This document shows positions 40,390 through 49,865 of a DNA stretch of 64,000 bases, piece by piece. A program made the translations under genes and the position numbers. The notes below the pieces were generated by a model. It searched no databases. It saw nothing but the letters and a program-made list of their open reading frames with translations, and was not told where the DNA came from. Numbering within the stretch: position 1 is the first letter of the stretch; each line of letters starts with the position of its first letter. The stretch is taken from contig JAESQF010000134.1 in NCBI GenBank assembly GCA_016765295.1, forward strand, positions 41,320-105,319. The letters run 5' to 3'. Origin of the DNA: Oleispira sp. GTDB taxonomy: Bacteria; Pseudomonadota; Gammaproteobacteria; Pseudomonadales; Oceanobacteraceae.

Positions 40390-41340
40390 TTAAACTGCTG
40401 CATTATTAAAATCAGACAAGTAATAGCGATACAGGTCTTCTAGGGAGGGCAGTTTTATATGCAGATCTTGCAAGTTTTCTTCTGACGCTAAATTTCTGAG
40501 AATATCGAGCTTGTTTTCAGCCGCGCTATGAAAGCGATTATGCAGTGCACCTTCAGAAGAGCCTTCAGAAGAGCTTTGCAACCAATCAGGCTCAGAAATT
40601 AACCCTTTCATTTTACTTTCAATATCAGCGCGAGTTAAGCCAGAAACGGAAACTTCAATCGGTAAATTAGCCGCCTTTCGTAACTCAGCCAAAGGCCCTA
40701 GTGCGAGCTTACGTCCTTTACTTAAAATCATGGCGCGGTCGATATGGTGTTCAACCCCAGGTAAAACGTGTGAGCATAAAATAACCGCACAACCGCCCGA
40801 TTTTAAACGATCGACGGTAAGGTAAAAATCTTGAGTTGCTACTGGATCTAAGCCGACAGTCGGTTCATCCAGAATTAATAACTTAGGTTCACCTAAGAAA
40901 GCTTGCGCTAAGCCTAAGCGCTGACGCATACCTTTAGAATAGGTTTTAACCGCACGGTCTGCGGCGGGGGCTAAATCCACTTCTTCTAATAGTTTATCCG
41001 CTTGGGCTTTATTATGGCCTTTTAGCTTAGCTAGATAATGAAGAACTTCACGGCCACTAAGGTGTTCATAAAAACTGACGTTCTCGGGCAAATAACCAAA
41101 CTGTGTACGATAGTTATGAGCTTGATTAGATCGAGGGCAATGGCCTAAGGCAGATATTGATCCTGTGCTAGGTTTTAATATACCTAGAATCAATTTCATT
41201 AGGGTACTTTTACCCGCGCCATTATGGCCAAATAAACCTAATACTTCGCCAGATTTTACCGACATGGTAAGCGGATGCAGGGCATTTACATTTGGGTAGT
41301 ATTTACAAACTTGGTTAAGGTCTACGGCAATATCATTCAT
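40390..41340 (-). CDS. nosF: ABC transporter ATP-binding protein NosF
   Basis: GLFGHNGAGKSTLMKLI Walker A, YSKGMRQRLGLAQAFLGEPKLLILDEPTVGLDP. Confidence 0.95.
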   Translation of the reverse strand: MNDIAVDLNQVCKYYPNVNALHPLTMSVKSGEVLGLFGHNGAGKSTLMKLILGILKPSTGSISALGHCPRSNQAHNYRTQFGYLPENVSFYEHLSGREVLHYLAKLKGHNKAQADKLLEEVDLAPAADRAVKTYSKGMRQRLGLAQAFLGEPKLLILDEPTVGLDPVATQDFYLTVDRLKSGGCAVILCSHVLPGVEHHIDRAMILSKGRKLALGPLAELRKAANLPIEVSVSGLTRADIESKMKGLISEPDWLQSSSEGSSEGALHNRFHSAAENKLDILRNLASEENLQDLHIKLPSLEDLYRYYLSDFNNAAV

Positions 41341-42658
41341 AATTTGCTAGCGCCTTCTCTCTTGGCTGAATTGGCTTAGGCTTCATTAACGGATTGGAGT
41401 CTTTAACTCCTGGAGATTTTAATACAGGAAATTGTTGTTGCACCCAGCGTAATAATAAAACGGCGGGACTATCCATCAGGATTTTGGCTTCGGGGTATTT
41501 CCAAAATAATTTATCGATACCATCGTTAGGCTCGAAAGGTACATCGCCTATCCCGTCACCATCCATATCCCAGCCTTGGTAATTGCTCCAGTAATTGCCT
41601 TCGGGGATACCATCAATCTCCTGGCTCCACTCTTGTAATTTGTTGGAGACATACTTCACCTGAATTTGATTATCGATGAAGGTATTGCCTGAAATTTTAA
41701 TACCTTCTGAGCCAGCGGTTAAATGAATACCAATTTCGGTATGTTCGATGTGGTTGTTGCGAATGGTATTGTAGCCAGAGTTATATATAAATAAGCCTTT
41801 GCCATCACGCCCGAGAACTTTTTTATCGGCAGGGGTCCAGACATTTTTAATCACATTATCTTCAAAGGTTGAATAAATTATGAAGTTAATTAAAAACCCA
41901 TAGTCGTGGCTATTTTCGGTCACATTGCCGCGAATTTCTAAATGACGAGAGTTCATCATGGCGTAACCAGCGCGGGTATTGTAGGCGTAGTTATTTAATA
42001 TTTTATTATGGTAAGAGTACATGTAGTGAATACCATAGCGTAGATCGTGAACGGTATTATTGGCTAAGGTATTATGGGTACTGGATATTACATAGAGGCC
42101 ATCGCGGGTTTTACTGATGTCATTGCCGCGGACTTCGGTATTTTTAATGTTCGAAATTTGGATGCCGTTGCCACGATCAGCAGAGCGTAGTTGATCATTA
42201 CCAATAATCGTATTATTTAATATTTGGTTATGCTCGCCGGTTTGTAACCAGATGCCAAAACCAGGACCTTCGAGGTGACATTTTTTAATGATGATTTTGT
42301 TGGAATTTTTATCCGAGTAGATGCCCGCATTCTGGTCGGTAAGGTCATTTCCCCAATTTACAATGCGCAAAGAGTCGATGGTTACGCCTTCGGCATTGAT
42401 CAATACACCGTGGCCTTTGCCTTGGGCATCTAGGATGGCATTACTGCCTGATAATTCAATGCTTTGATTGATAACGAAATTGCCGAAATACAGACCTGGC
42501 TGTAATTGCACTTGGTCTCCAGCTTGGGTTTGATCAAGAATTTTTTGCAATGAGTCTTGCGCAGTAACGTGCCAAACTTTGGCATTCGCGTTTGGAATAA
42601 ATACCAGCAGACTTATAATAAATAATAGCGTCTTGAGTGACTTCAACAACATTCTCAC
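41333..42658 (-). CDS. nosD: Nitrous oxide reductase family maturation protein NosD
   Basis: Right-handed beta-helix repeats; GNYWSNYQGWDMDGDGIGDVPF. Confidence 0.95.
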   Translation of the reverse strand: MRMLLKSLKTLLFIISLLVFIPNANAKVWHVTAQDSLQKILDQTQAGDQVQLQPGLYFGNFVINQSIELSGSNAILDAQGKGHGVLINAEGVTIDSLRIVNWGNDLTDQNAGIYSDKNSNKIIIKKCHLEGPGFGIWLQTGEHNQILNNTIIGNDQLRSADRGNGIQISNIKNTEVRGNDISKTRDGLYVISSTHNTLANNTVHDLRYGIHYMYSYHNKILNNYAYNTRAGYAMMNSRHLEIRGNVTENSHDYGFLINFIIYSTFEDNVIKNVWTPADKKVLGRDGKGLFIYNSGYNTIRNNHIEHTEIGIHLTAGSEGIKISGNTFIDNQIQVKYVSNKLQEWSQEIDGIPEGNYWSNYQGWDMDGDGIGDVPFEPNDGIDKLFWKYPEAKILMDSPAVLLLRWVQQQFPVLKSPGVKDSNPLMKPKPIQPREKALANYE

Positions 42659-42712
42659 TTAAGCATTTAAGCCTTTAAATTTAACTAGTAAAGTAAGTTT
42701 TAAACTAACATG

Positions 42713-42746
42713 AAAAAAGCCTAGTCGTATTAGAAACTAGGCTTTT
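42713..42746 (-). terminator. Intrinsic terminator/attenuator between nosZ and nosD
   Basis: AAAAGCCTAGT-10 nt-ACTAGGCTTTT, perfect 11-bp stem; T run on the minus strand. Confidence 0.75.
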
Positions 42747-42814
42747 AATAAGGCTAAATAATAAATTCTTGAGGTGGGTCATCTAGACCCAACTCAAGGC
42801 ATTATTTTTGATGA

Positions 42815-44746
42815 CTATTTAGCTGTTACGAACATGCGACCACGCATTTCCATGTGTAGTGCATGGCAGAACCAGTTACAGTAGTACCACTGAACCCCTG
42901 GCTTATCCGCGATGAAGGTGATGGACGAAGTAGCCTGTGGACCAATTTCCATCTGCACGCCATGGTTGGTCATACAGAAACCGTGAGTTACGTCTTCAAT
43001 ATTATCTAGGTTAGTTACAACAACTGTTACTTCGTTGCCTTCTTTAACTTTGAAGTCAGACAGACCGTACATAGGTGCAACAGAGGTCATGTAAACACGA
43101 ACCTTGTTGCCATCGCGAATCACCTTGTTATCGGTTTCAAGCGTTACGCCATCGCGCTTAGCCATCTCAACGGTTGCAGCAAACATTGAATCATCACGAG
43201 TCCAAATCTTCTTAGGCTTCACTTTACTGCGGTGAACCATGATGCAGTCGTGAGGCTCAGCAAACGCAGGGCCATCGTGAACTAGTTTCATTTCATCGCC
43301 AGAGATATCGATCAACTGATCGTTTTCTGGACGTAAAGGACCTACGTTTAAGAATCTATCTTTCGAGAACTTACACAATACGACTAACCATTTACCATCG
43401 GCGTCACGAGTTTCACCCATGGTAGTGTGGTTGTGGCCAGGTTGGTAATGAACATCGAGCTTCTGACGAAGGTAGTTAACTTTTTCACCGTTATAAGCCG
43501 CCACTGCGTCTTTCACATTCCACTTAGCAATCTGGCTATCTAGGAACAAGGTAGTGTAAGCATTGCCCTTGTTATCAAACGCTGTGTGTAGTGGTCCTAA
43601 ACCTAACTCAGGTTCAGCAGCGATGGTATCGCGAGGCTTAATCTTGTCAGCGAATAAGTCATCGAGTCGATCAATTGCAATCAAAGAAACCGTTGGCGAC
43701 AACTTACCGTTGATAGCAAAGTACTCACCGTTTGGAGAGGTATTGATACCGTGTGGTGACTTAGGAATAGGAATATAACGCGTTAGTTCAGTCCCTTTAC
43801 GGCCGTCTAATACAGGAACGTTATTGCCATTATAAGTCTTGAACTTGCCAGCTTTCACTGCAGCTTCACAGCGTGCTAAGTTGAAAACTACAACGTGGTC
43901 ACGTTCTGCAGAAACCATTTCACCAAGAGTCATACCCATTTCAGAGTTATAACAAGTAGAAGCAAAATACTTACCGTCATAATCAGCGTCGGTATTATCT
44001 AGGTTGCCATCAACCATTACTTGGAAGGATACTTCCATAGTTTCAGCATCGATAACGTTGAACAATGAACGGTAAGTGCTTACGTCTTCCATTCCTTCTT
44101 TACCGTCGTTATTTAACGGAATTTCAAATTCACCGTTACAAATAACATACTTAGTATAAGGTACTTTCTGTACACGAAGACCGTGAACCGCTTGTACGTT
44201 TGGTATGGTTATCATCTTATCTGTTTTCATTACATCGCAACGAATACGAGCAACACGAGAGTTGGCCTTATCGTTAATGAAAACATACTTACCATCATAA
44301 CGACCGTCTTGCATACTCATGTGTGGGTGGTGACAATCACCTGCCAGTATGTGAGCACTTTCGCCTTTAATGCGTTTCGATTCGTCGGTTAGACCCCAAC
44401 CCGTTGCGCTGTCGATATTGAAAACAGGAATACGCATTAGCTCACGCATTGATGGAATGCCTAGGATGCGTACTTCACCTGATTGACCGCCGCTCCAGAA
44501 ACCATAGTATTCATCAAGCTCACCTGGGTGAACAACCGCACTATTTCTAATGTCAGAAGCTTGCGCCTTGGCAGAGGCTGCAAACATAGCGGCGGTCATT
44601 GGAATCGCCCCAGCAGCAGTCGCGACAGCGCCAGCACCGAGGAAGCCACGACGGCTTACTTCTAGTTTATTTCCTTCCTGATTGGCTACAGGAATTTCTA
44701 CGGTTGCATCAATGTGATCAACTGGATTTTCTTTGTTATCCATCAT
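42815..44746 (-). CDS. nosZ: Nitrous oxide reductase NosZ, Tat-exported
   Basis: Twin-arginine [11 protein letters not shown]; CuA motif [46 protein letters not shown]. Confidence 0.97.
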   Translation of the reverse strand: MMDNKENPVDHIDATVEIPVANQEGNKLEVSRRGFLGAGAVATAAGAIPMTAAMFAASAKAQASDIRNSAVVHPGELDEYYGFWSGGQSGEVRILGIPSMRELMRIPVFNIDSATGWGLTDESKRIKGESAHILAGDCHHPHMSMQDGRYDGKYVFINDKANSRVARIRCDVMKTDKMITIPNVQAVHGLRVQKVPYTKYVICNGEFEIPLNNDGKEGMEDVSTYRSLFNVIDAETMEVSFQVMVDGNLDNTDADYDGKYFASTCYNSEMGMTLGEMVSAERDHVVVFNLARCEAAVKAGKFKTYNGNNVPVLDGRKGTELTRYIPIPKSPHGINTSPNGEYFAINGKLSPTVSLIAIDRLDDLFADKIKPRDTIAAEPELGLGPLHTAFDNKGNAYTTLFLDSQIAKWNVKDAVAAYNGEKVNYLRQKLDVHYQPGHNHTTMGETRDADGKWLVVLCKFSKDRFLNVGPLRPENDQLIDISGDEMKLVHDGPAFAEPHDCIMVHRSKVKPKKIWTRDDSMFAATVEMAKRDGVTLETDNKVIRDGNKVRVYMTSVAPMYGLSDFKVKEGNEVTVVVTNLDNIEDVTHGFCMTNHGVQMEIGPQATSSITFIADKPGVQWYYCNWFCHALHMEMRGRMFVTAK

Positions 44747-44805
44747 ATTTCCCTTCTCTTTCGTATTAATTCTTTACGTTTATTTTAAATTTAAATCTTG
44801 ATTCG

Positions 44806-46965
44806 TTACTCAATGATTCGAATCGGTTCAGCAGGAGTTGCTTGTCGCTTTTGGCGCTTCAGCTTTTTCTGCTTGGCAATTAAGGGCGGGCACTTATTCT
44901 CATTTTGATAAGTAACCTGGCAATCTAGGCAGTGGTGACACTCGCGTAGATTAATTTCACCATTTTTCTCAATAGCGCCAATTTCACATTCAACCGCACA
45001 TAGCTGGCAGGGTTCGCCACATTCTTTGCGACGCTTTAGCCAATCGAATAAACGAATACCCGATGGAATTGCTATTGCGGCGCCCAGTGGGCAAACATAA
45101 CGGCAATACACTTTACGACTGAATATGGAAACAAAGATCAAAGCACTGGCATAAAGAATAAACGGCCAGTCACGATCAAAATTTAATAAGAAAACGGTTT
45201 TGAACGGTTCAACTTCGGCGTAAACCTCAGCAGTTTGCAAAGACTCTAGAGACAAGCCAAATAGGGCAAAAAGAATTAAATATTTGATCGCCCATAAACG
45301 TTCATGAATAGCGAAAGGCACAACGTATTGTGGGATTTTCAACTTAACGGCTAGCTCACCGACTAATTCTTGTAAGGCACCAAAAGGGCATAACCAGCCG
45401 CAGAAGATACCGCGACCCCATAATAAGATAGTGACCGCGATGAACATCCATATGCAGAAAATAATGGGGTCGAGTAAAAAAGTCTGCCAATGAAAGTCAG
45501 ACATTAACGCTTTCATAAAGGTCAGTACGTTGACGATGGACACTTGACCTAAAGAATACCAACCGACAAAGAGCACGGTATAAATTAAGAAGGCGCGACG
45601 GAAGGCATGCAGAAAGCGCGGGAATGTTACTAGCCAATCTTGTAAGAAAATGACAATGATGATCAAGATCATACTGATAATCAAAATGGTGACGGGCACT
45701 TGCTTGGCATACCAAACTTGCTGCCACATAGGAAGATCTGTGATGTCTTGCTCTACAATAGGGCGTGATAGATAGTCTTCTATCGGTAAATAATGAGTTT
45801 TGAAACTGCTGAAAAGGCTATCTAATGGGCCAGTTTGACGACGGACCAATAATTCAATTTCCCATTCGCTACCAGGATCAAATTTGTGATGATTACGAAT
45901 GACGAAAATAGACATTTCTTTAAAACGGGGCGCACCCTCTGAATAAAGATCATTAATACGATATTGGTCTAGATCACGAAAGCTGAAAACATTATCGCCT
46001 TGGTGAATTTGAATACGATCAAAAATACCACCACGAACATAGCCTGAACCTTTAAAAGAAAAGCCATTGCCCATCAAGGCGAGTGCGTGCTCACCTTCTT
46101 TTAATTCGTTTGTCAGCCATTTATATTCACTATCACCGATTAGATTACGGCCAATGGTTGGAATATTAAGCTGGGTATAATAAAGATCGATAAAGGCAGC
46201 ATTAGCTTCTTCTTCTTCTGAAAGAGGTTGTGCAAGCTCACCTTCAGTACCGGCAAAAGATTTCTCAATCTGTTTATTACTCAGTACCATGCGGCGAATA
46301 GAGCCATCACCGGTAAGTTCAAGCCAATTTTCTTTTTGAAATACGTCTTGCTTGATATTAGCGATAGGTTGCTGATCAACTTCATCGAATTCGATAATAC
46401 CTTTGTCTCTAGCGACCATCTTGGCTGCGCGCATAATGCCTAGATTAACCACCATAACGGTAACCGTGGCACCCGATAGACCATCTATGTGAATACTGTC
46501 GTCTCCTTTTAGTCCGCCAATCTGAACTTTATCGGTAGACATTAAGCCAGAGTATTGATCGGTGAAAGTATGAAGTTTGTATTCGGGAATACCGACTAAT
46601 AAGATGGGTTCATGATGTTCTAGTACACTCACGGCGATAATTTTACCGTCGGTATCGATAGAGACTAGGCTATTAACCGGTTCACCAGAATAGGCGGGAA
46701 TTAATGCGATATCATCGGTTTCAAATGAATAGCCGATAATCTCGCCGTCTTTTTTGATGGACCAGACTGGCAGTTCACCTTTTTCAATATCACCTTCTTT
46801 CTCACCAATACTGGTCGCATTAGGGAAAGCTTTTTCGATAAAAGGGGGCGCCAATTTAGCAGGGCTAATGATCAGCCCTCCAGCGATAGTCAGAGTAGAA
46901 AATAAAAACATGAATACGAGCAGGATAAATTTCATACTCGACAATGGCTGATATAACATGTTCAC
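44806..46965 (-). CDS. nosR: Regulatory/electron transfer protein NosR
   Basis: FMN-binding GLSGATVTV; CGWLCPFGALQE, YCRYVCPLGAAIAIP, CxxC clusters at the C-terminus. Confidence 0.96.
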   Translation of the reverse strand: MNMLYQPLSSMKFILLVFMFLFSTLTIAGGLIISPAKLAPPFIEKAFPNATSIGEKEGDIEKGELPVWSIKKDGEIIGYSFETDDIALIPAYSGEPVNSLVSIDTDGKIIAVSVLEHHEPILLVGIPEYKLHTFTDQYSGLMSTDKVQIGGLKGDDSIHIDGLSGATVTVMVVNLGIMRAAKMVARDKGIIEFDEVDQQPIANIKQDVFQKENWLELTGDGSIRRMVLSNKQIEKSFAGTEGELAQPLSEEEEANAAFIDLYYTQLNIPTIGRNLIGDSEYKWLTNELKEGEHALALMGNGFSFKGSGYVRGGIFDRIQIHQGDNVFSFRDLDQYRINDLYSEGAPRFKEMSIFVIRNHHKFDPGSEWEIELLVRRQTGPLDSLFSSFKTHYLPIEDYLSRPIVEQDITDLPMWQQVWYAKQVPVTILIISMILIIIVIFLQDWLVTFPRFLHAFRRAFLIYTVLFVGWYSLGQVSIVNVLTFMKALMSDFHWQTFLLDPIIFCIWMFIAVTILLWGRGIFCGWLCPFGALQELVGELAVKLKIPQYVVPFAIHERLWAIKYLILFALFGLSLESLQTAEVYAEVEPFKTVFLLNFDRDWPFILYASALIFVSIFSRKVYCRYVCPLGAAIAIPSGIRLFDWLKRRKECGEPCQLCAVECEIGAIEKNGEINLRECHHCLDCQVTYQNENKCPPLIAKQKKLKRQKRQATPAEPIRIIE

Positions 46966-47061
46966 TGCTCATTCCTACCTATGTGTAACTGTATCTTCCG
47001 AATAACTATAAGTACTATCTTCTTAGTGCGACAAAATGTCACACCTGATTGATTCCCTTTG

Positions 47062-47075
47062 TTGATGTAGGTCAA
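47062..47075. promoter_or_regulatory. FNR/DNR/ANR-type box
   Basis: TTGATGTAGGTCAA (TTGAT-N4-GTCAA). Confidence 0.75.
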
Positions 47076-47101
47076 GTTGGCTAAAATATACTTATTGGTT
47101 A

Positions 47102-47115
47102 GTGATTCAGGTCAA
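47102..47115. promoter_or_regulatory. Second FNR/DNR/ANR-type box
   Basis: GTGATTCAGGTCAA, one mismatch to the box at 47062; spaced exactly 40 bp from it. Confidence 0.6.
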
Positions 47116-47208
47116 TTTTAAAAGTGAACTTTCGCTATTTAGCGGACTCGTCTCTTTCTATAATCAGTCCTAAATCTAGCCTCCTTTATTTACTTGAATA
47201 AGTGATAT

Positions 47209-48315
47209 ATGAAATTAAATACTCTCTCCGCTGCTTGTCTTTCGACTCTATTTGCTATGCCAGTGATGGCTGAGGAAATGGATCACTCTAATATGGATCA
47301 CTCCAAAATGAACCATGCTCAAATGGGGCATGAAGGTATGGCTCAGCATGATCACAGCAGTCGTGCTGATAGCCACGCACCGATCGGTGTAATGGGTGAC
47401 CATACGCATAACGAGGGGGAGTGGATGCTGTCGTATCGTTATATGACTATGTCGATGACGGATACTTTAGATGGCACTAAAAAGGTTTCTGATGATGAGG
47501 TCTTAGCCGGTTTTATGGTGGCGCCGAAAAGTATGACCATGCAAATGCACATGTTTGGTGCCATGTATGCTCCGTCAAATGCCCTAACGGTAGGGTTTAT
47601 GCTGCCGTATATTGAAAACGATATGAAGCTGGTCATGGAGATGCCAATGATGGGATCAGGCATGGCAATGCCAATGACCATGCGCACAAACTTTGAAACA
47701 CAGTCAAAAGGCATCGGTGACCTAAAGGCAGTCGCCTTGTATAGCTTATTCGCTAATGATACTGCTCGCGTTCATTTGAATATGGGTTTGAGTTTACCGA
47801 CGGGTTCTATCGATGAAAAAGATGCCACGGCAATGAGTGGGGGCCAAGACATTATTTTGCCTTACCCAATGCAGTTAGGCTCGGGCACTTATGATGTTAT
47901 GCCGGGTATTACTTATAACGGCACGCAAGATTCCTATTCTTACGGCGCTCAGTTAAATGCGGTATTACGTACCTTTACTAATGAGCGAGATTATCGCTTG
48001 GGTAATCGCTATCAAGCACAAGCTTGGGCAGCGGTACCCATTGCCCAGTTTATGAGTTTGTCGATACGTGGGGATTATGAGCAGTGGGGCAACATTGTGG
48101 GTGAAGATTCAGACCTTAATCCAATGATGGTACCGACAGCGCGCAAGGATCTTCGTGCGGGTAAGCAATTCTCCACTGCCGTGGGGGTGAACTTCTTATT
48201 ACCTGCAGGTAATCGAATTGCTTTAGAATATGAAGTGCCGGTTTATCAAGATCTTGATGGGCCACAGCTGGCCGCAGATCCTATGTTTACTCTAGGTTGG
48301 CAGTTGGTTTTATAG
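47209..48315 (+). CDS. Outer-membrane beta-barrel-like protein with Met/His-rich N-terminus
   Basis: Signal peptide; EEMDHSNMDHSKMNHAQMGHEGMAQHDH; alternating strands and an aromatic/Leu C-terminus. Confidence 0.7.
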   Translation: MKLNTLSAACLSTLFAMPVMAEEMDHSNMDHSKMNHAQMGHEGMAQHDHSSRADSHAPIGVMGDHTHNEGEWMLSYRYMTMSMTDTLDGTKKVSDDEVLAGFMVAPKSMTMQMHMFGAMYAPSNALTVGFMLPYIENDMKLVMEMPMMGSGMAMPMTMRTNFETQSKGIGDLKAVALYSLFANDTARVHLNMGLSLPTGSIDEKDATAMSGGQDIILPYPMQLGSGTYDVMPGITYNGTQDSYSYGAQLNAVLRTFTNERDYRLGNRYQAQAWAAVPIAQFMSLSIRGDYEQWGNIVGEDSDLNPMMVPTARKDLRAGKQFSTAVGVNFLLPAGNRIALEYEVPVYQDLDGPQLAADPMFTLGWQLVL

Positions 48316-48335
48316 CCACTAATTCGAGGTTTTAT

Positions 48336-48371
48336 TAGCGCCGATGATGCTTATCATCCGCGCTATTTTTT
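48336..48371 (+). terminator. Intrinsic terminator after the Met/His-rich barrel gene
   Basis: TAGCGC-C-GATGAT-GCTT-ATCATC-C-GCGCTA followed by TTTTTT. Confidence 0.75.
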
Positions 48372-48392
48372 AGATGCCTATTTTATTAGAGT

Positions 48393-49841
48393 CTAACGAT
48401 TTTTATCCCTTATCACCAATAGTCTAATCTCTGTCATATCCTCCATGGCAAAGCGAATGCCTTCACGACCAACCCCTGAATCTTTAACGCCTCCGTAGGG
48501 CATGTTATCTACACGCCAGCTCGGAACGTCTCCAATAACAACGCCACCCACCTCTAATTCATCCCAAGCTTTATTCATTTTATAAAGATCCCGAGTAAAT
48601 ATGCCAGCTTGTAGGCCAAATTTGCTATTGTTAACAGATTTTAATGCTTCATCAAACGTTGAAAATTTACTTAAAATAGCGGCAGGTCCAAACGCTTCTT
48701 CAGTATTTAACTGAGCATGCTCAGGGACATTTTCTAATACCGTCGCCTCTAGCATGGTGCCATTTTGCTTACCGCCGACTAATAAATCGCCACCAAGTTC
48801 TACTGCTTCATCAATCCAGCCTTTTAAACGATTAGCTTCAGATAATGAAATCATTGGGCCGATAAACGTTTCTTCATCTTTCGGATCGCCCATTTTTAAT
48901 AGCGCGACTTTAGGAATAAATTTCTGTTTGAATTTTTCGTATAAGGATTCATGCACCAGAATACGTTGTACACCAATGCAGCTCTGACCAGACTGATAAA
49001 AAGCACCGAATATTATGCGTTCGACAGCATCGTCTAAATCACCAGGGTTATCATCAGTATCTTTATCTACGATACAAGCTGCATTACCGCCTAACTCTAG
49101 AATGACCGGCTTTTTACCGGCACGAGCTTTTAAATCCCAGCCAACATCTGGAGAGCCGGTAAAGCTTAATAATTTAAAACGATCATCGACGGTGAATAAA
49201 TCAGCGCCCGTTCGAGAGCAGGGAAGAATAGAGAATGCGCCTTTGGGTAAATTCGTTTCTGCTAACACTTCACCGATGATTAAGGCGCCAATCGGTGTGC
49301 GACTGGCAGGCTTTAAAACAAAAGGGCAACCCACCGCAAGCGCGGGGGCAATTTTATGCGCGGCTAAATTTAATGGAAAATTAAACGGCGAGATGAAAGA
49401 GCAGGGGCCAATCGGCACACGTTTATACATACCTGTATAACCACGAGCGCGAGGCGTCACTTCAAGATTCATAATCTCGCCACTCATCCGCACAGATTCT
49501 TCTGCGGCAATACGAAAGGTATCAATTAAGCGGCCGACTTCGCCTCGGGCGTCTTTAATCGGTTTACCCGCTTCTATGCATAAAGCCAGTGCCATTTCCT
49601 CGAAGCGTTCGGTAAAACGTTTAACGCAGTGATTAAGAATATCTTGGCGTTCGTAAGGGGCCATATTACGCATGGCTTCTTGGCTTGCTTCAGCCGCTGC
49701 AATGGCTTTATCAATCGCGACCTCGTCAGCCAAGGCTACTCGGGTAGCGACTTCACCTGAATATTTATCGGTGACTTCTAAATCTTGATTAGCAAAAACT
49801 GCTTCATTGGCTAAATAATAAGGATAGCTTTTATTCAACAT
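48393..49841 (-). CDS. NAD(P)-dependent aldehyde dehydrogenase
   Basis: ILELGGNAACIVDKD, GAFYQSGQSCIGVQRILV, FNFPLNLAAHKIAPALAVG. Confidence 0.93.
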   Translation of the reverse strand: MLNKSYPYYLANEAVFANQDLEVTDKYSGEVATRVALADEVAIDKAIAAAEASQEAMRNMAPYERQDILNHCVKRFTERFEEMALALCIEAGKPIKDARGEVGRLIDTFRIAAEESVRMSGEIMNLEVTPRARGYTGMYKRVPIGPCSFISPFNFPLNLAAHKIAPALAVGCPFVLKPASRTPIGALIIGEVLAETNLPKGAFSILPCSRTGADLFTVDDRFKLLSFTGSPDVGWDLKARAGKKPVILELGGNAACIVDKDTDDNPGDLDDAVERIIFGAFYQSGQSCIGVQRILVHESLYEKFKQKFIPKVALLKMGDPKDEETFIGPMISLSEANRLKGWIDEAVELGGDLLVGGKQNGTMLEATVLENVPEHAQLNTEEAFGPAAILSKFSTFDEALKSVNNSKFGLQAGIFTRDLYKMNKAWDELEVGGVVIGDVPSWRVDNMPYGGVKDSGVGREGIRFAMEDMTEIRLLVIRDKNR

Positions 49842-49865
49842 TGTTTATTCCTTCTCGCCTATTTT

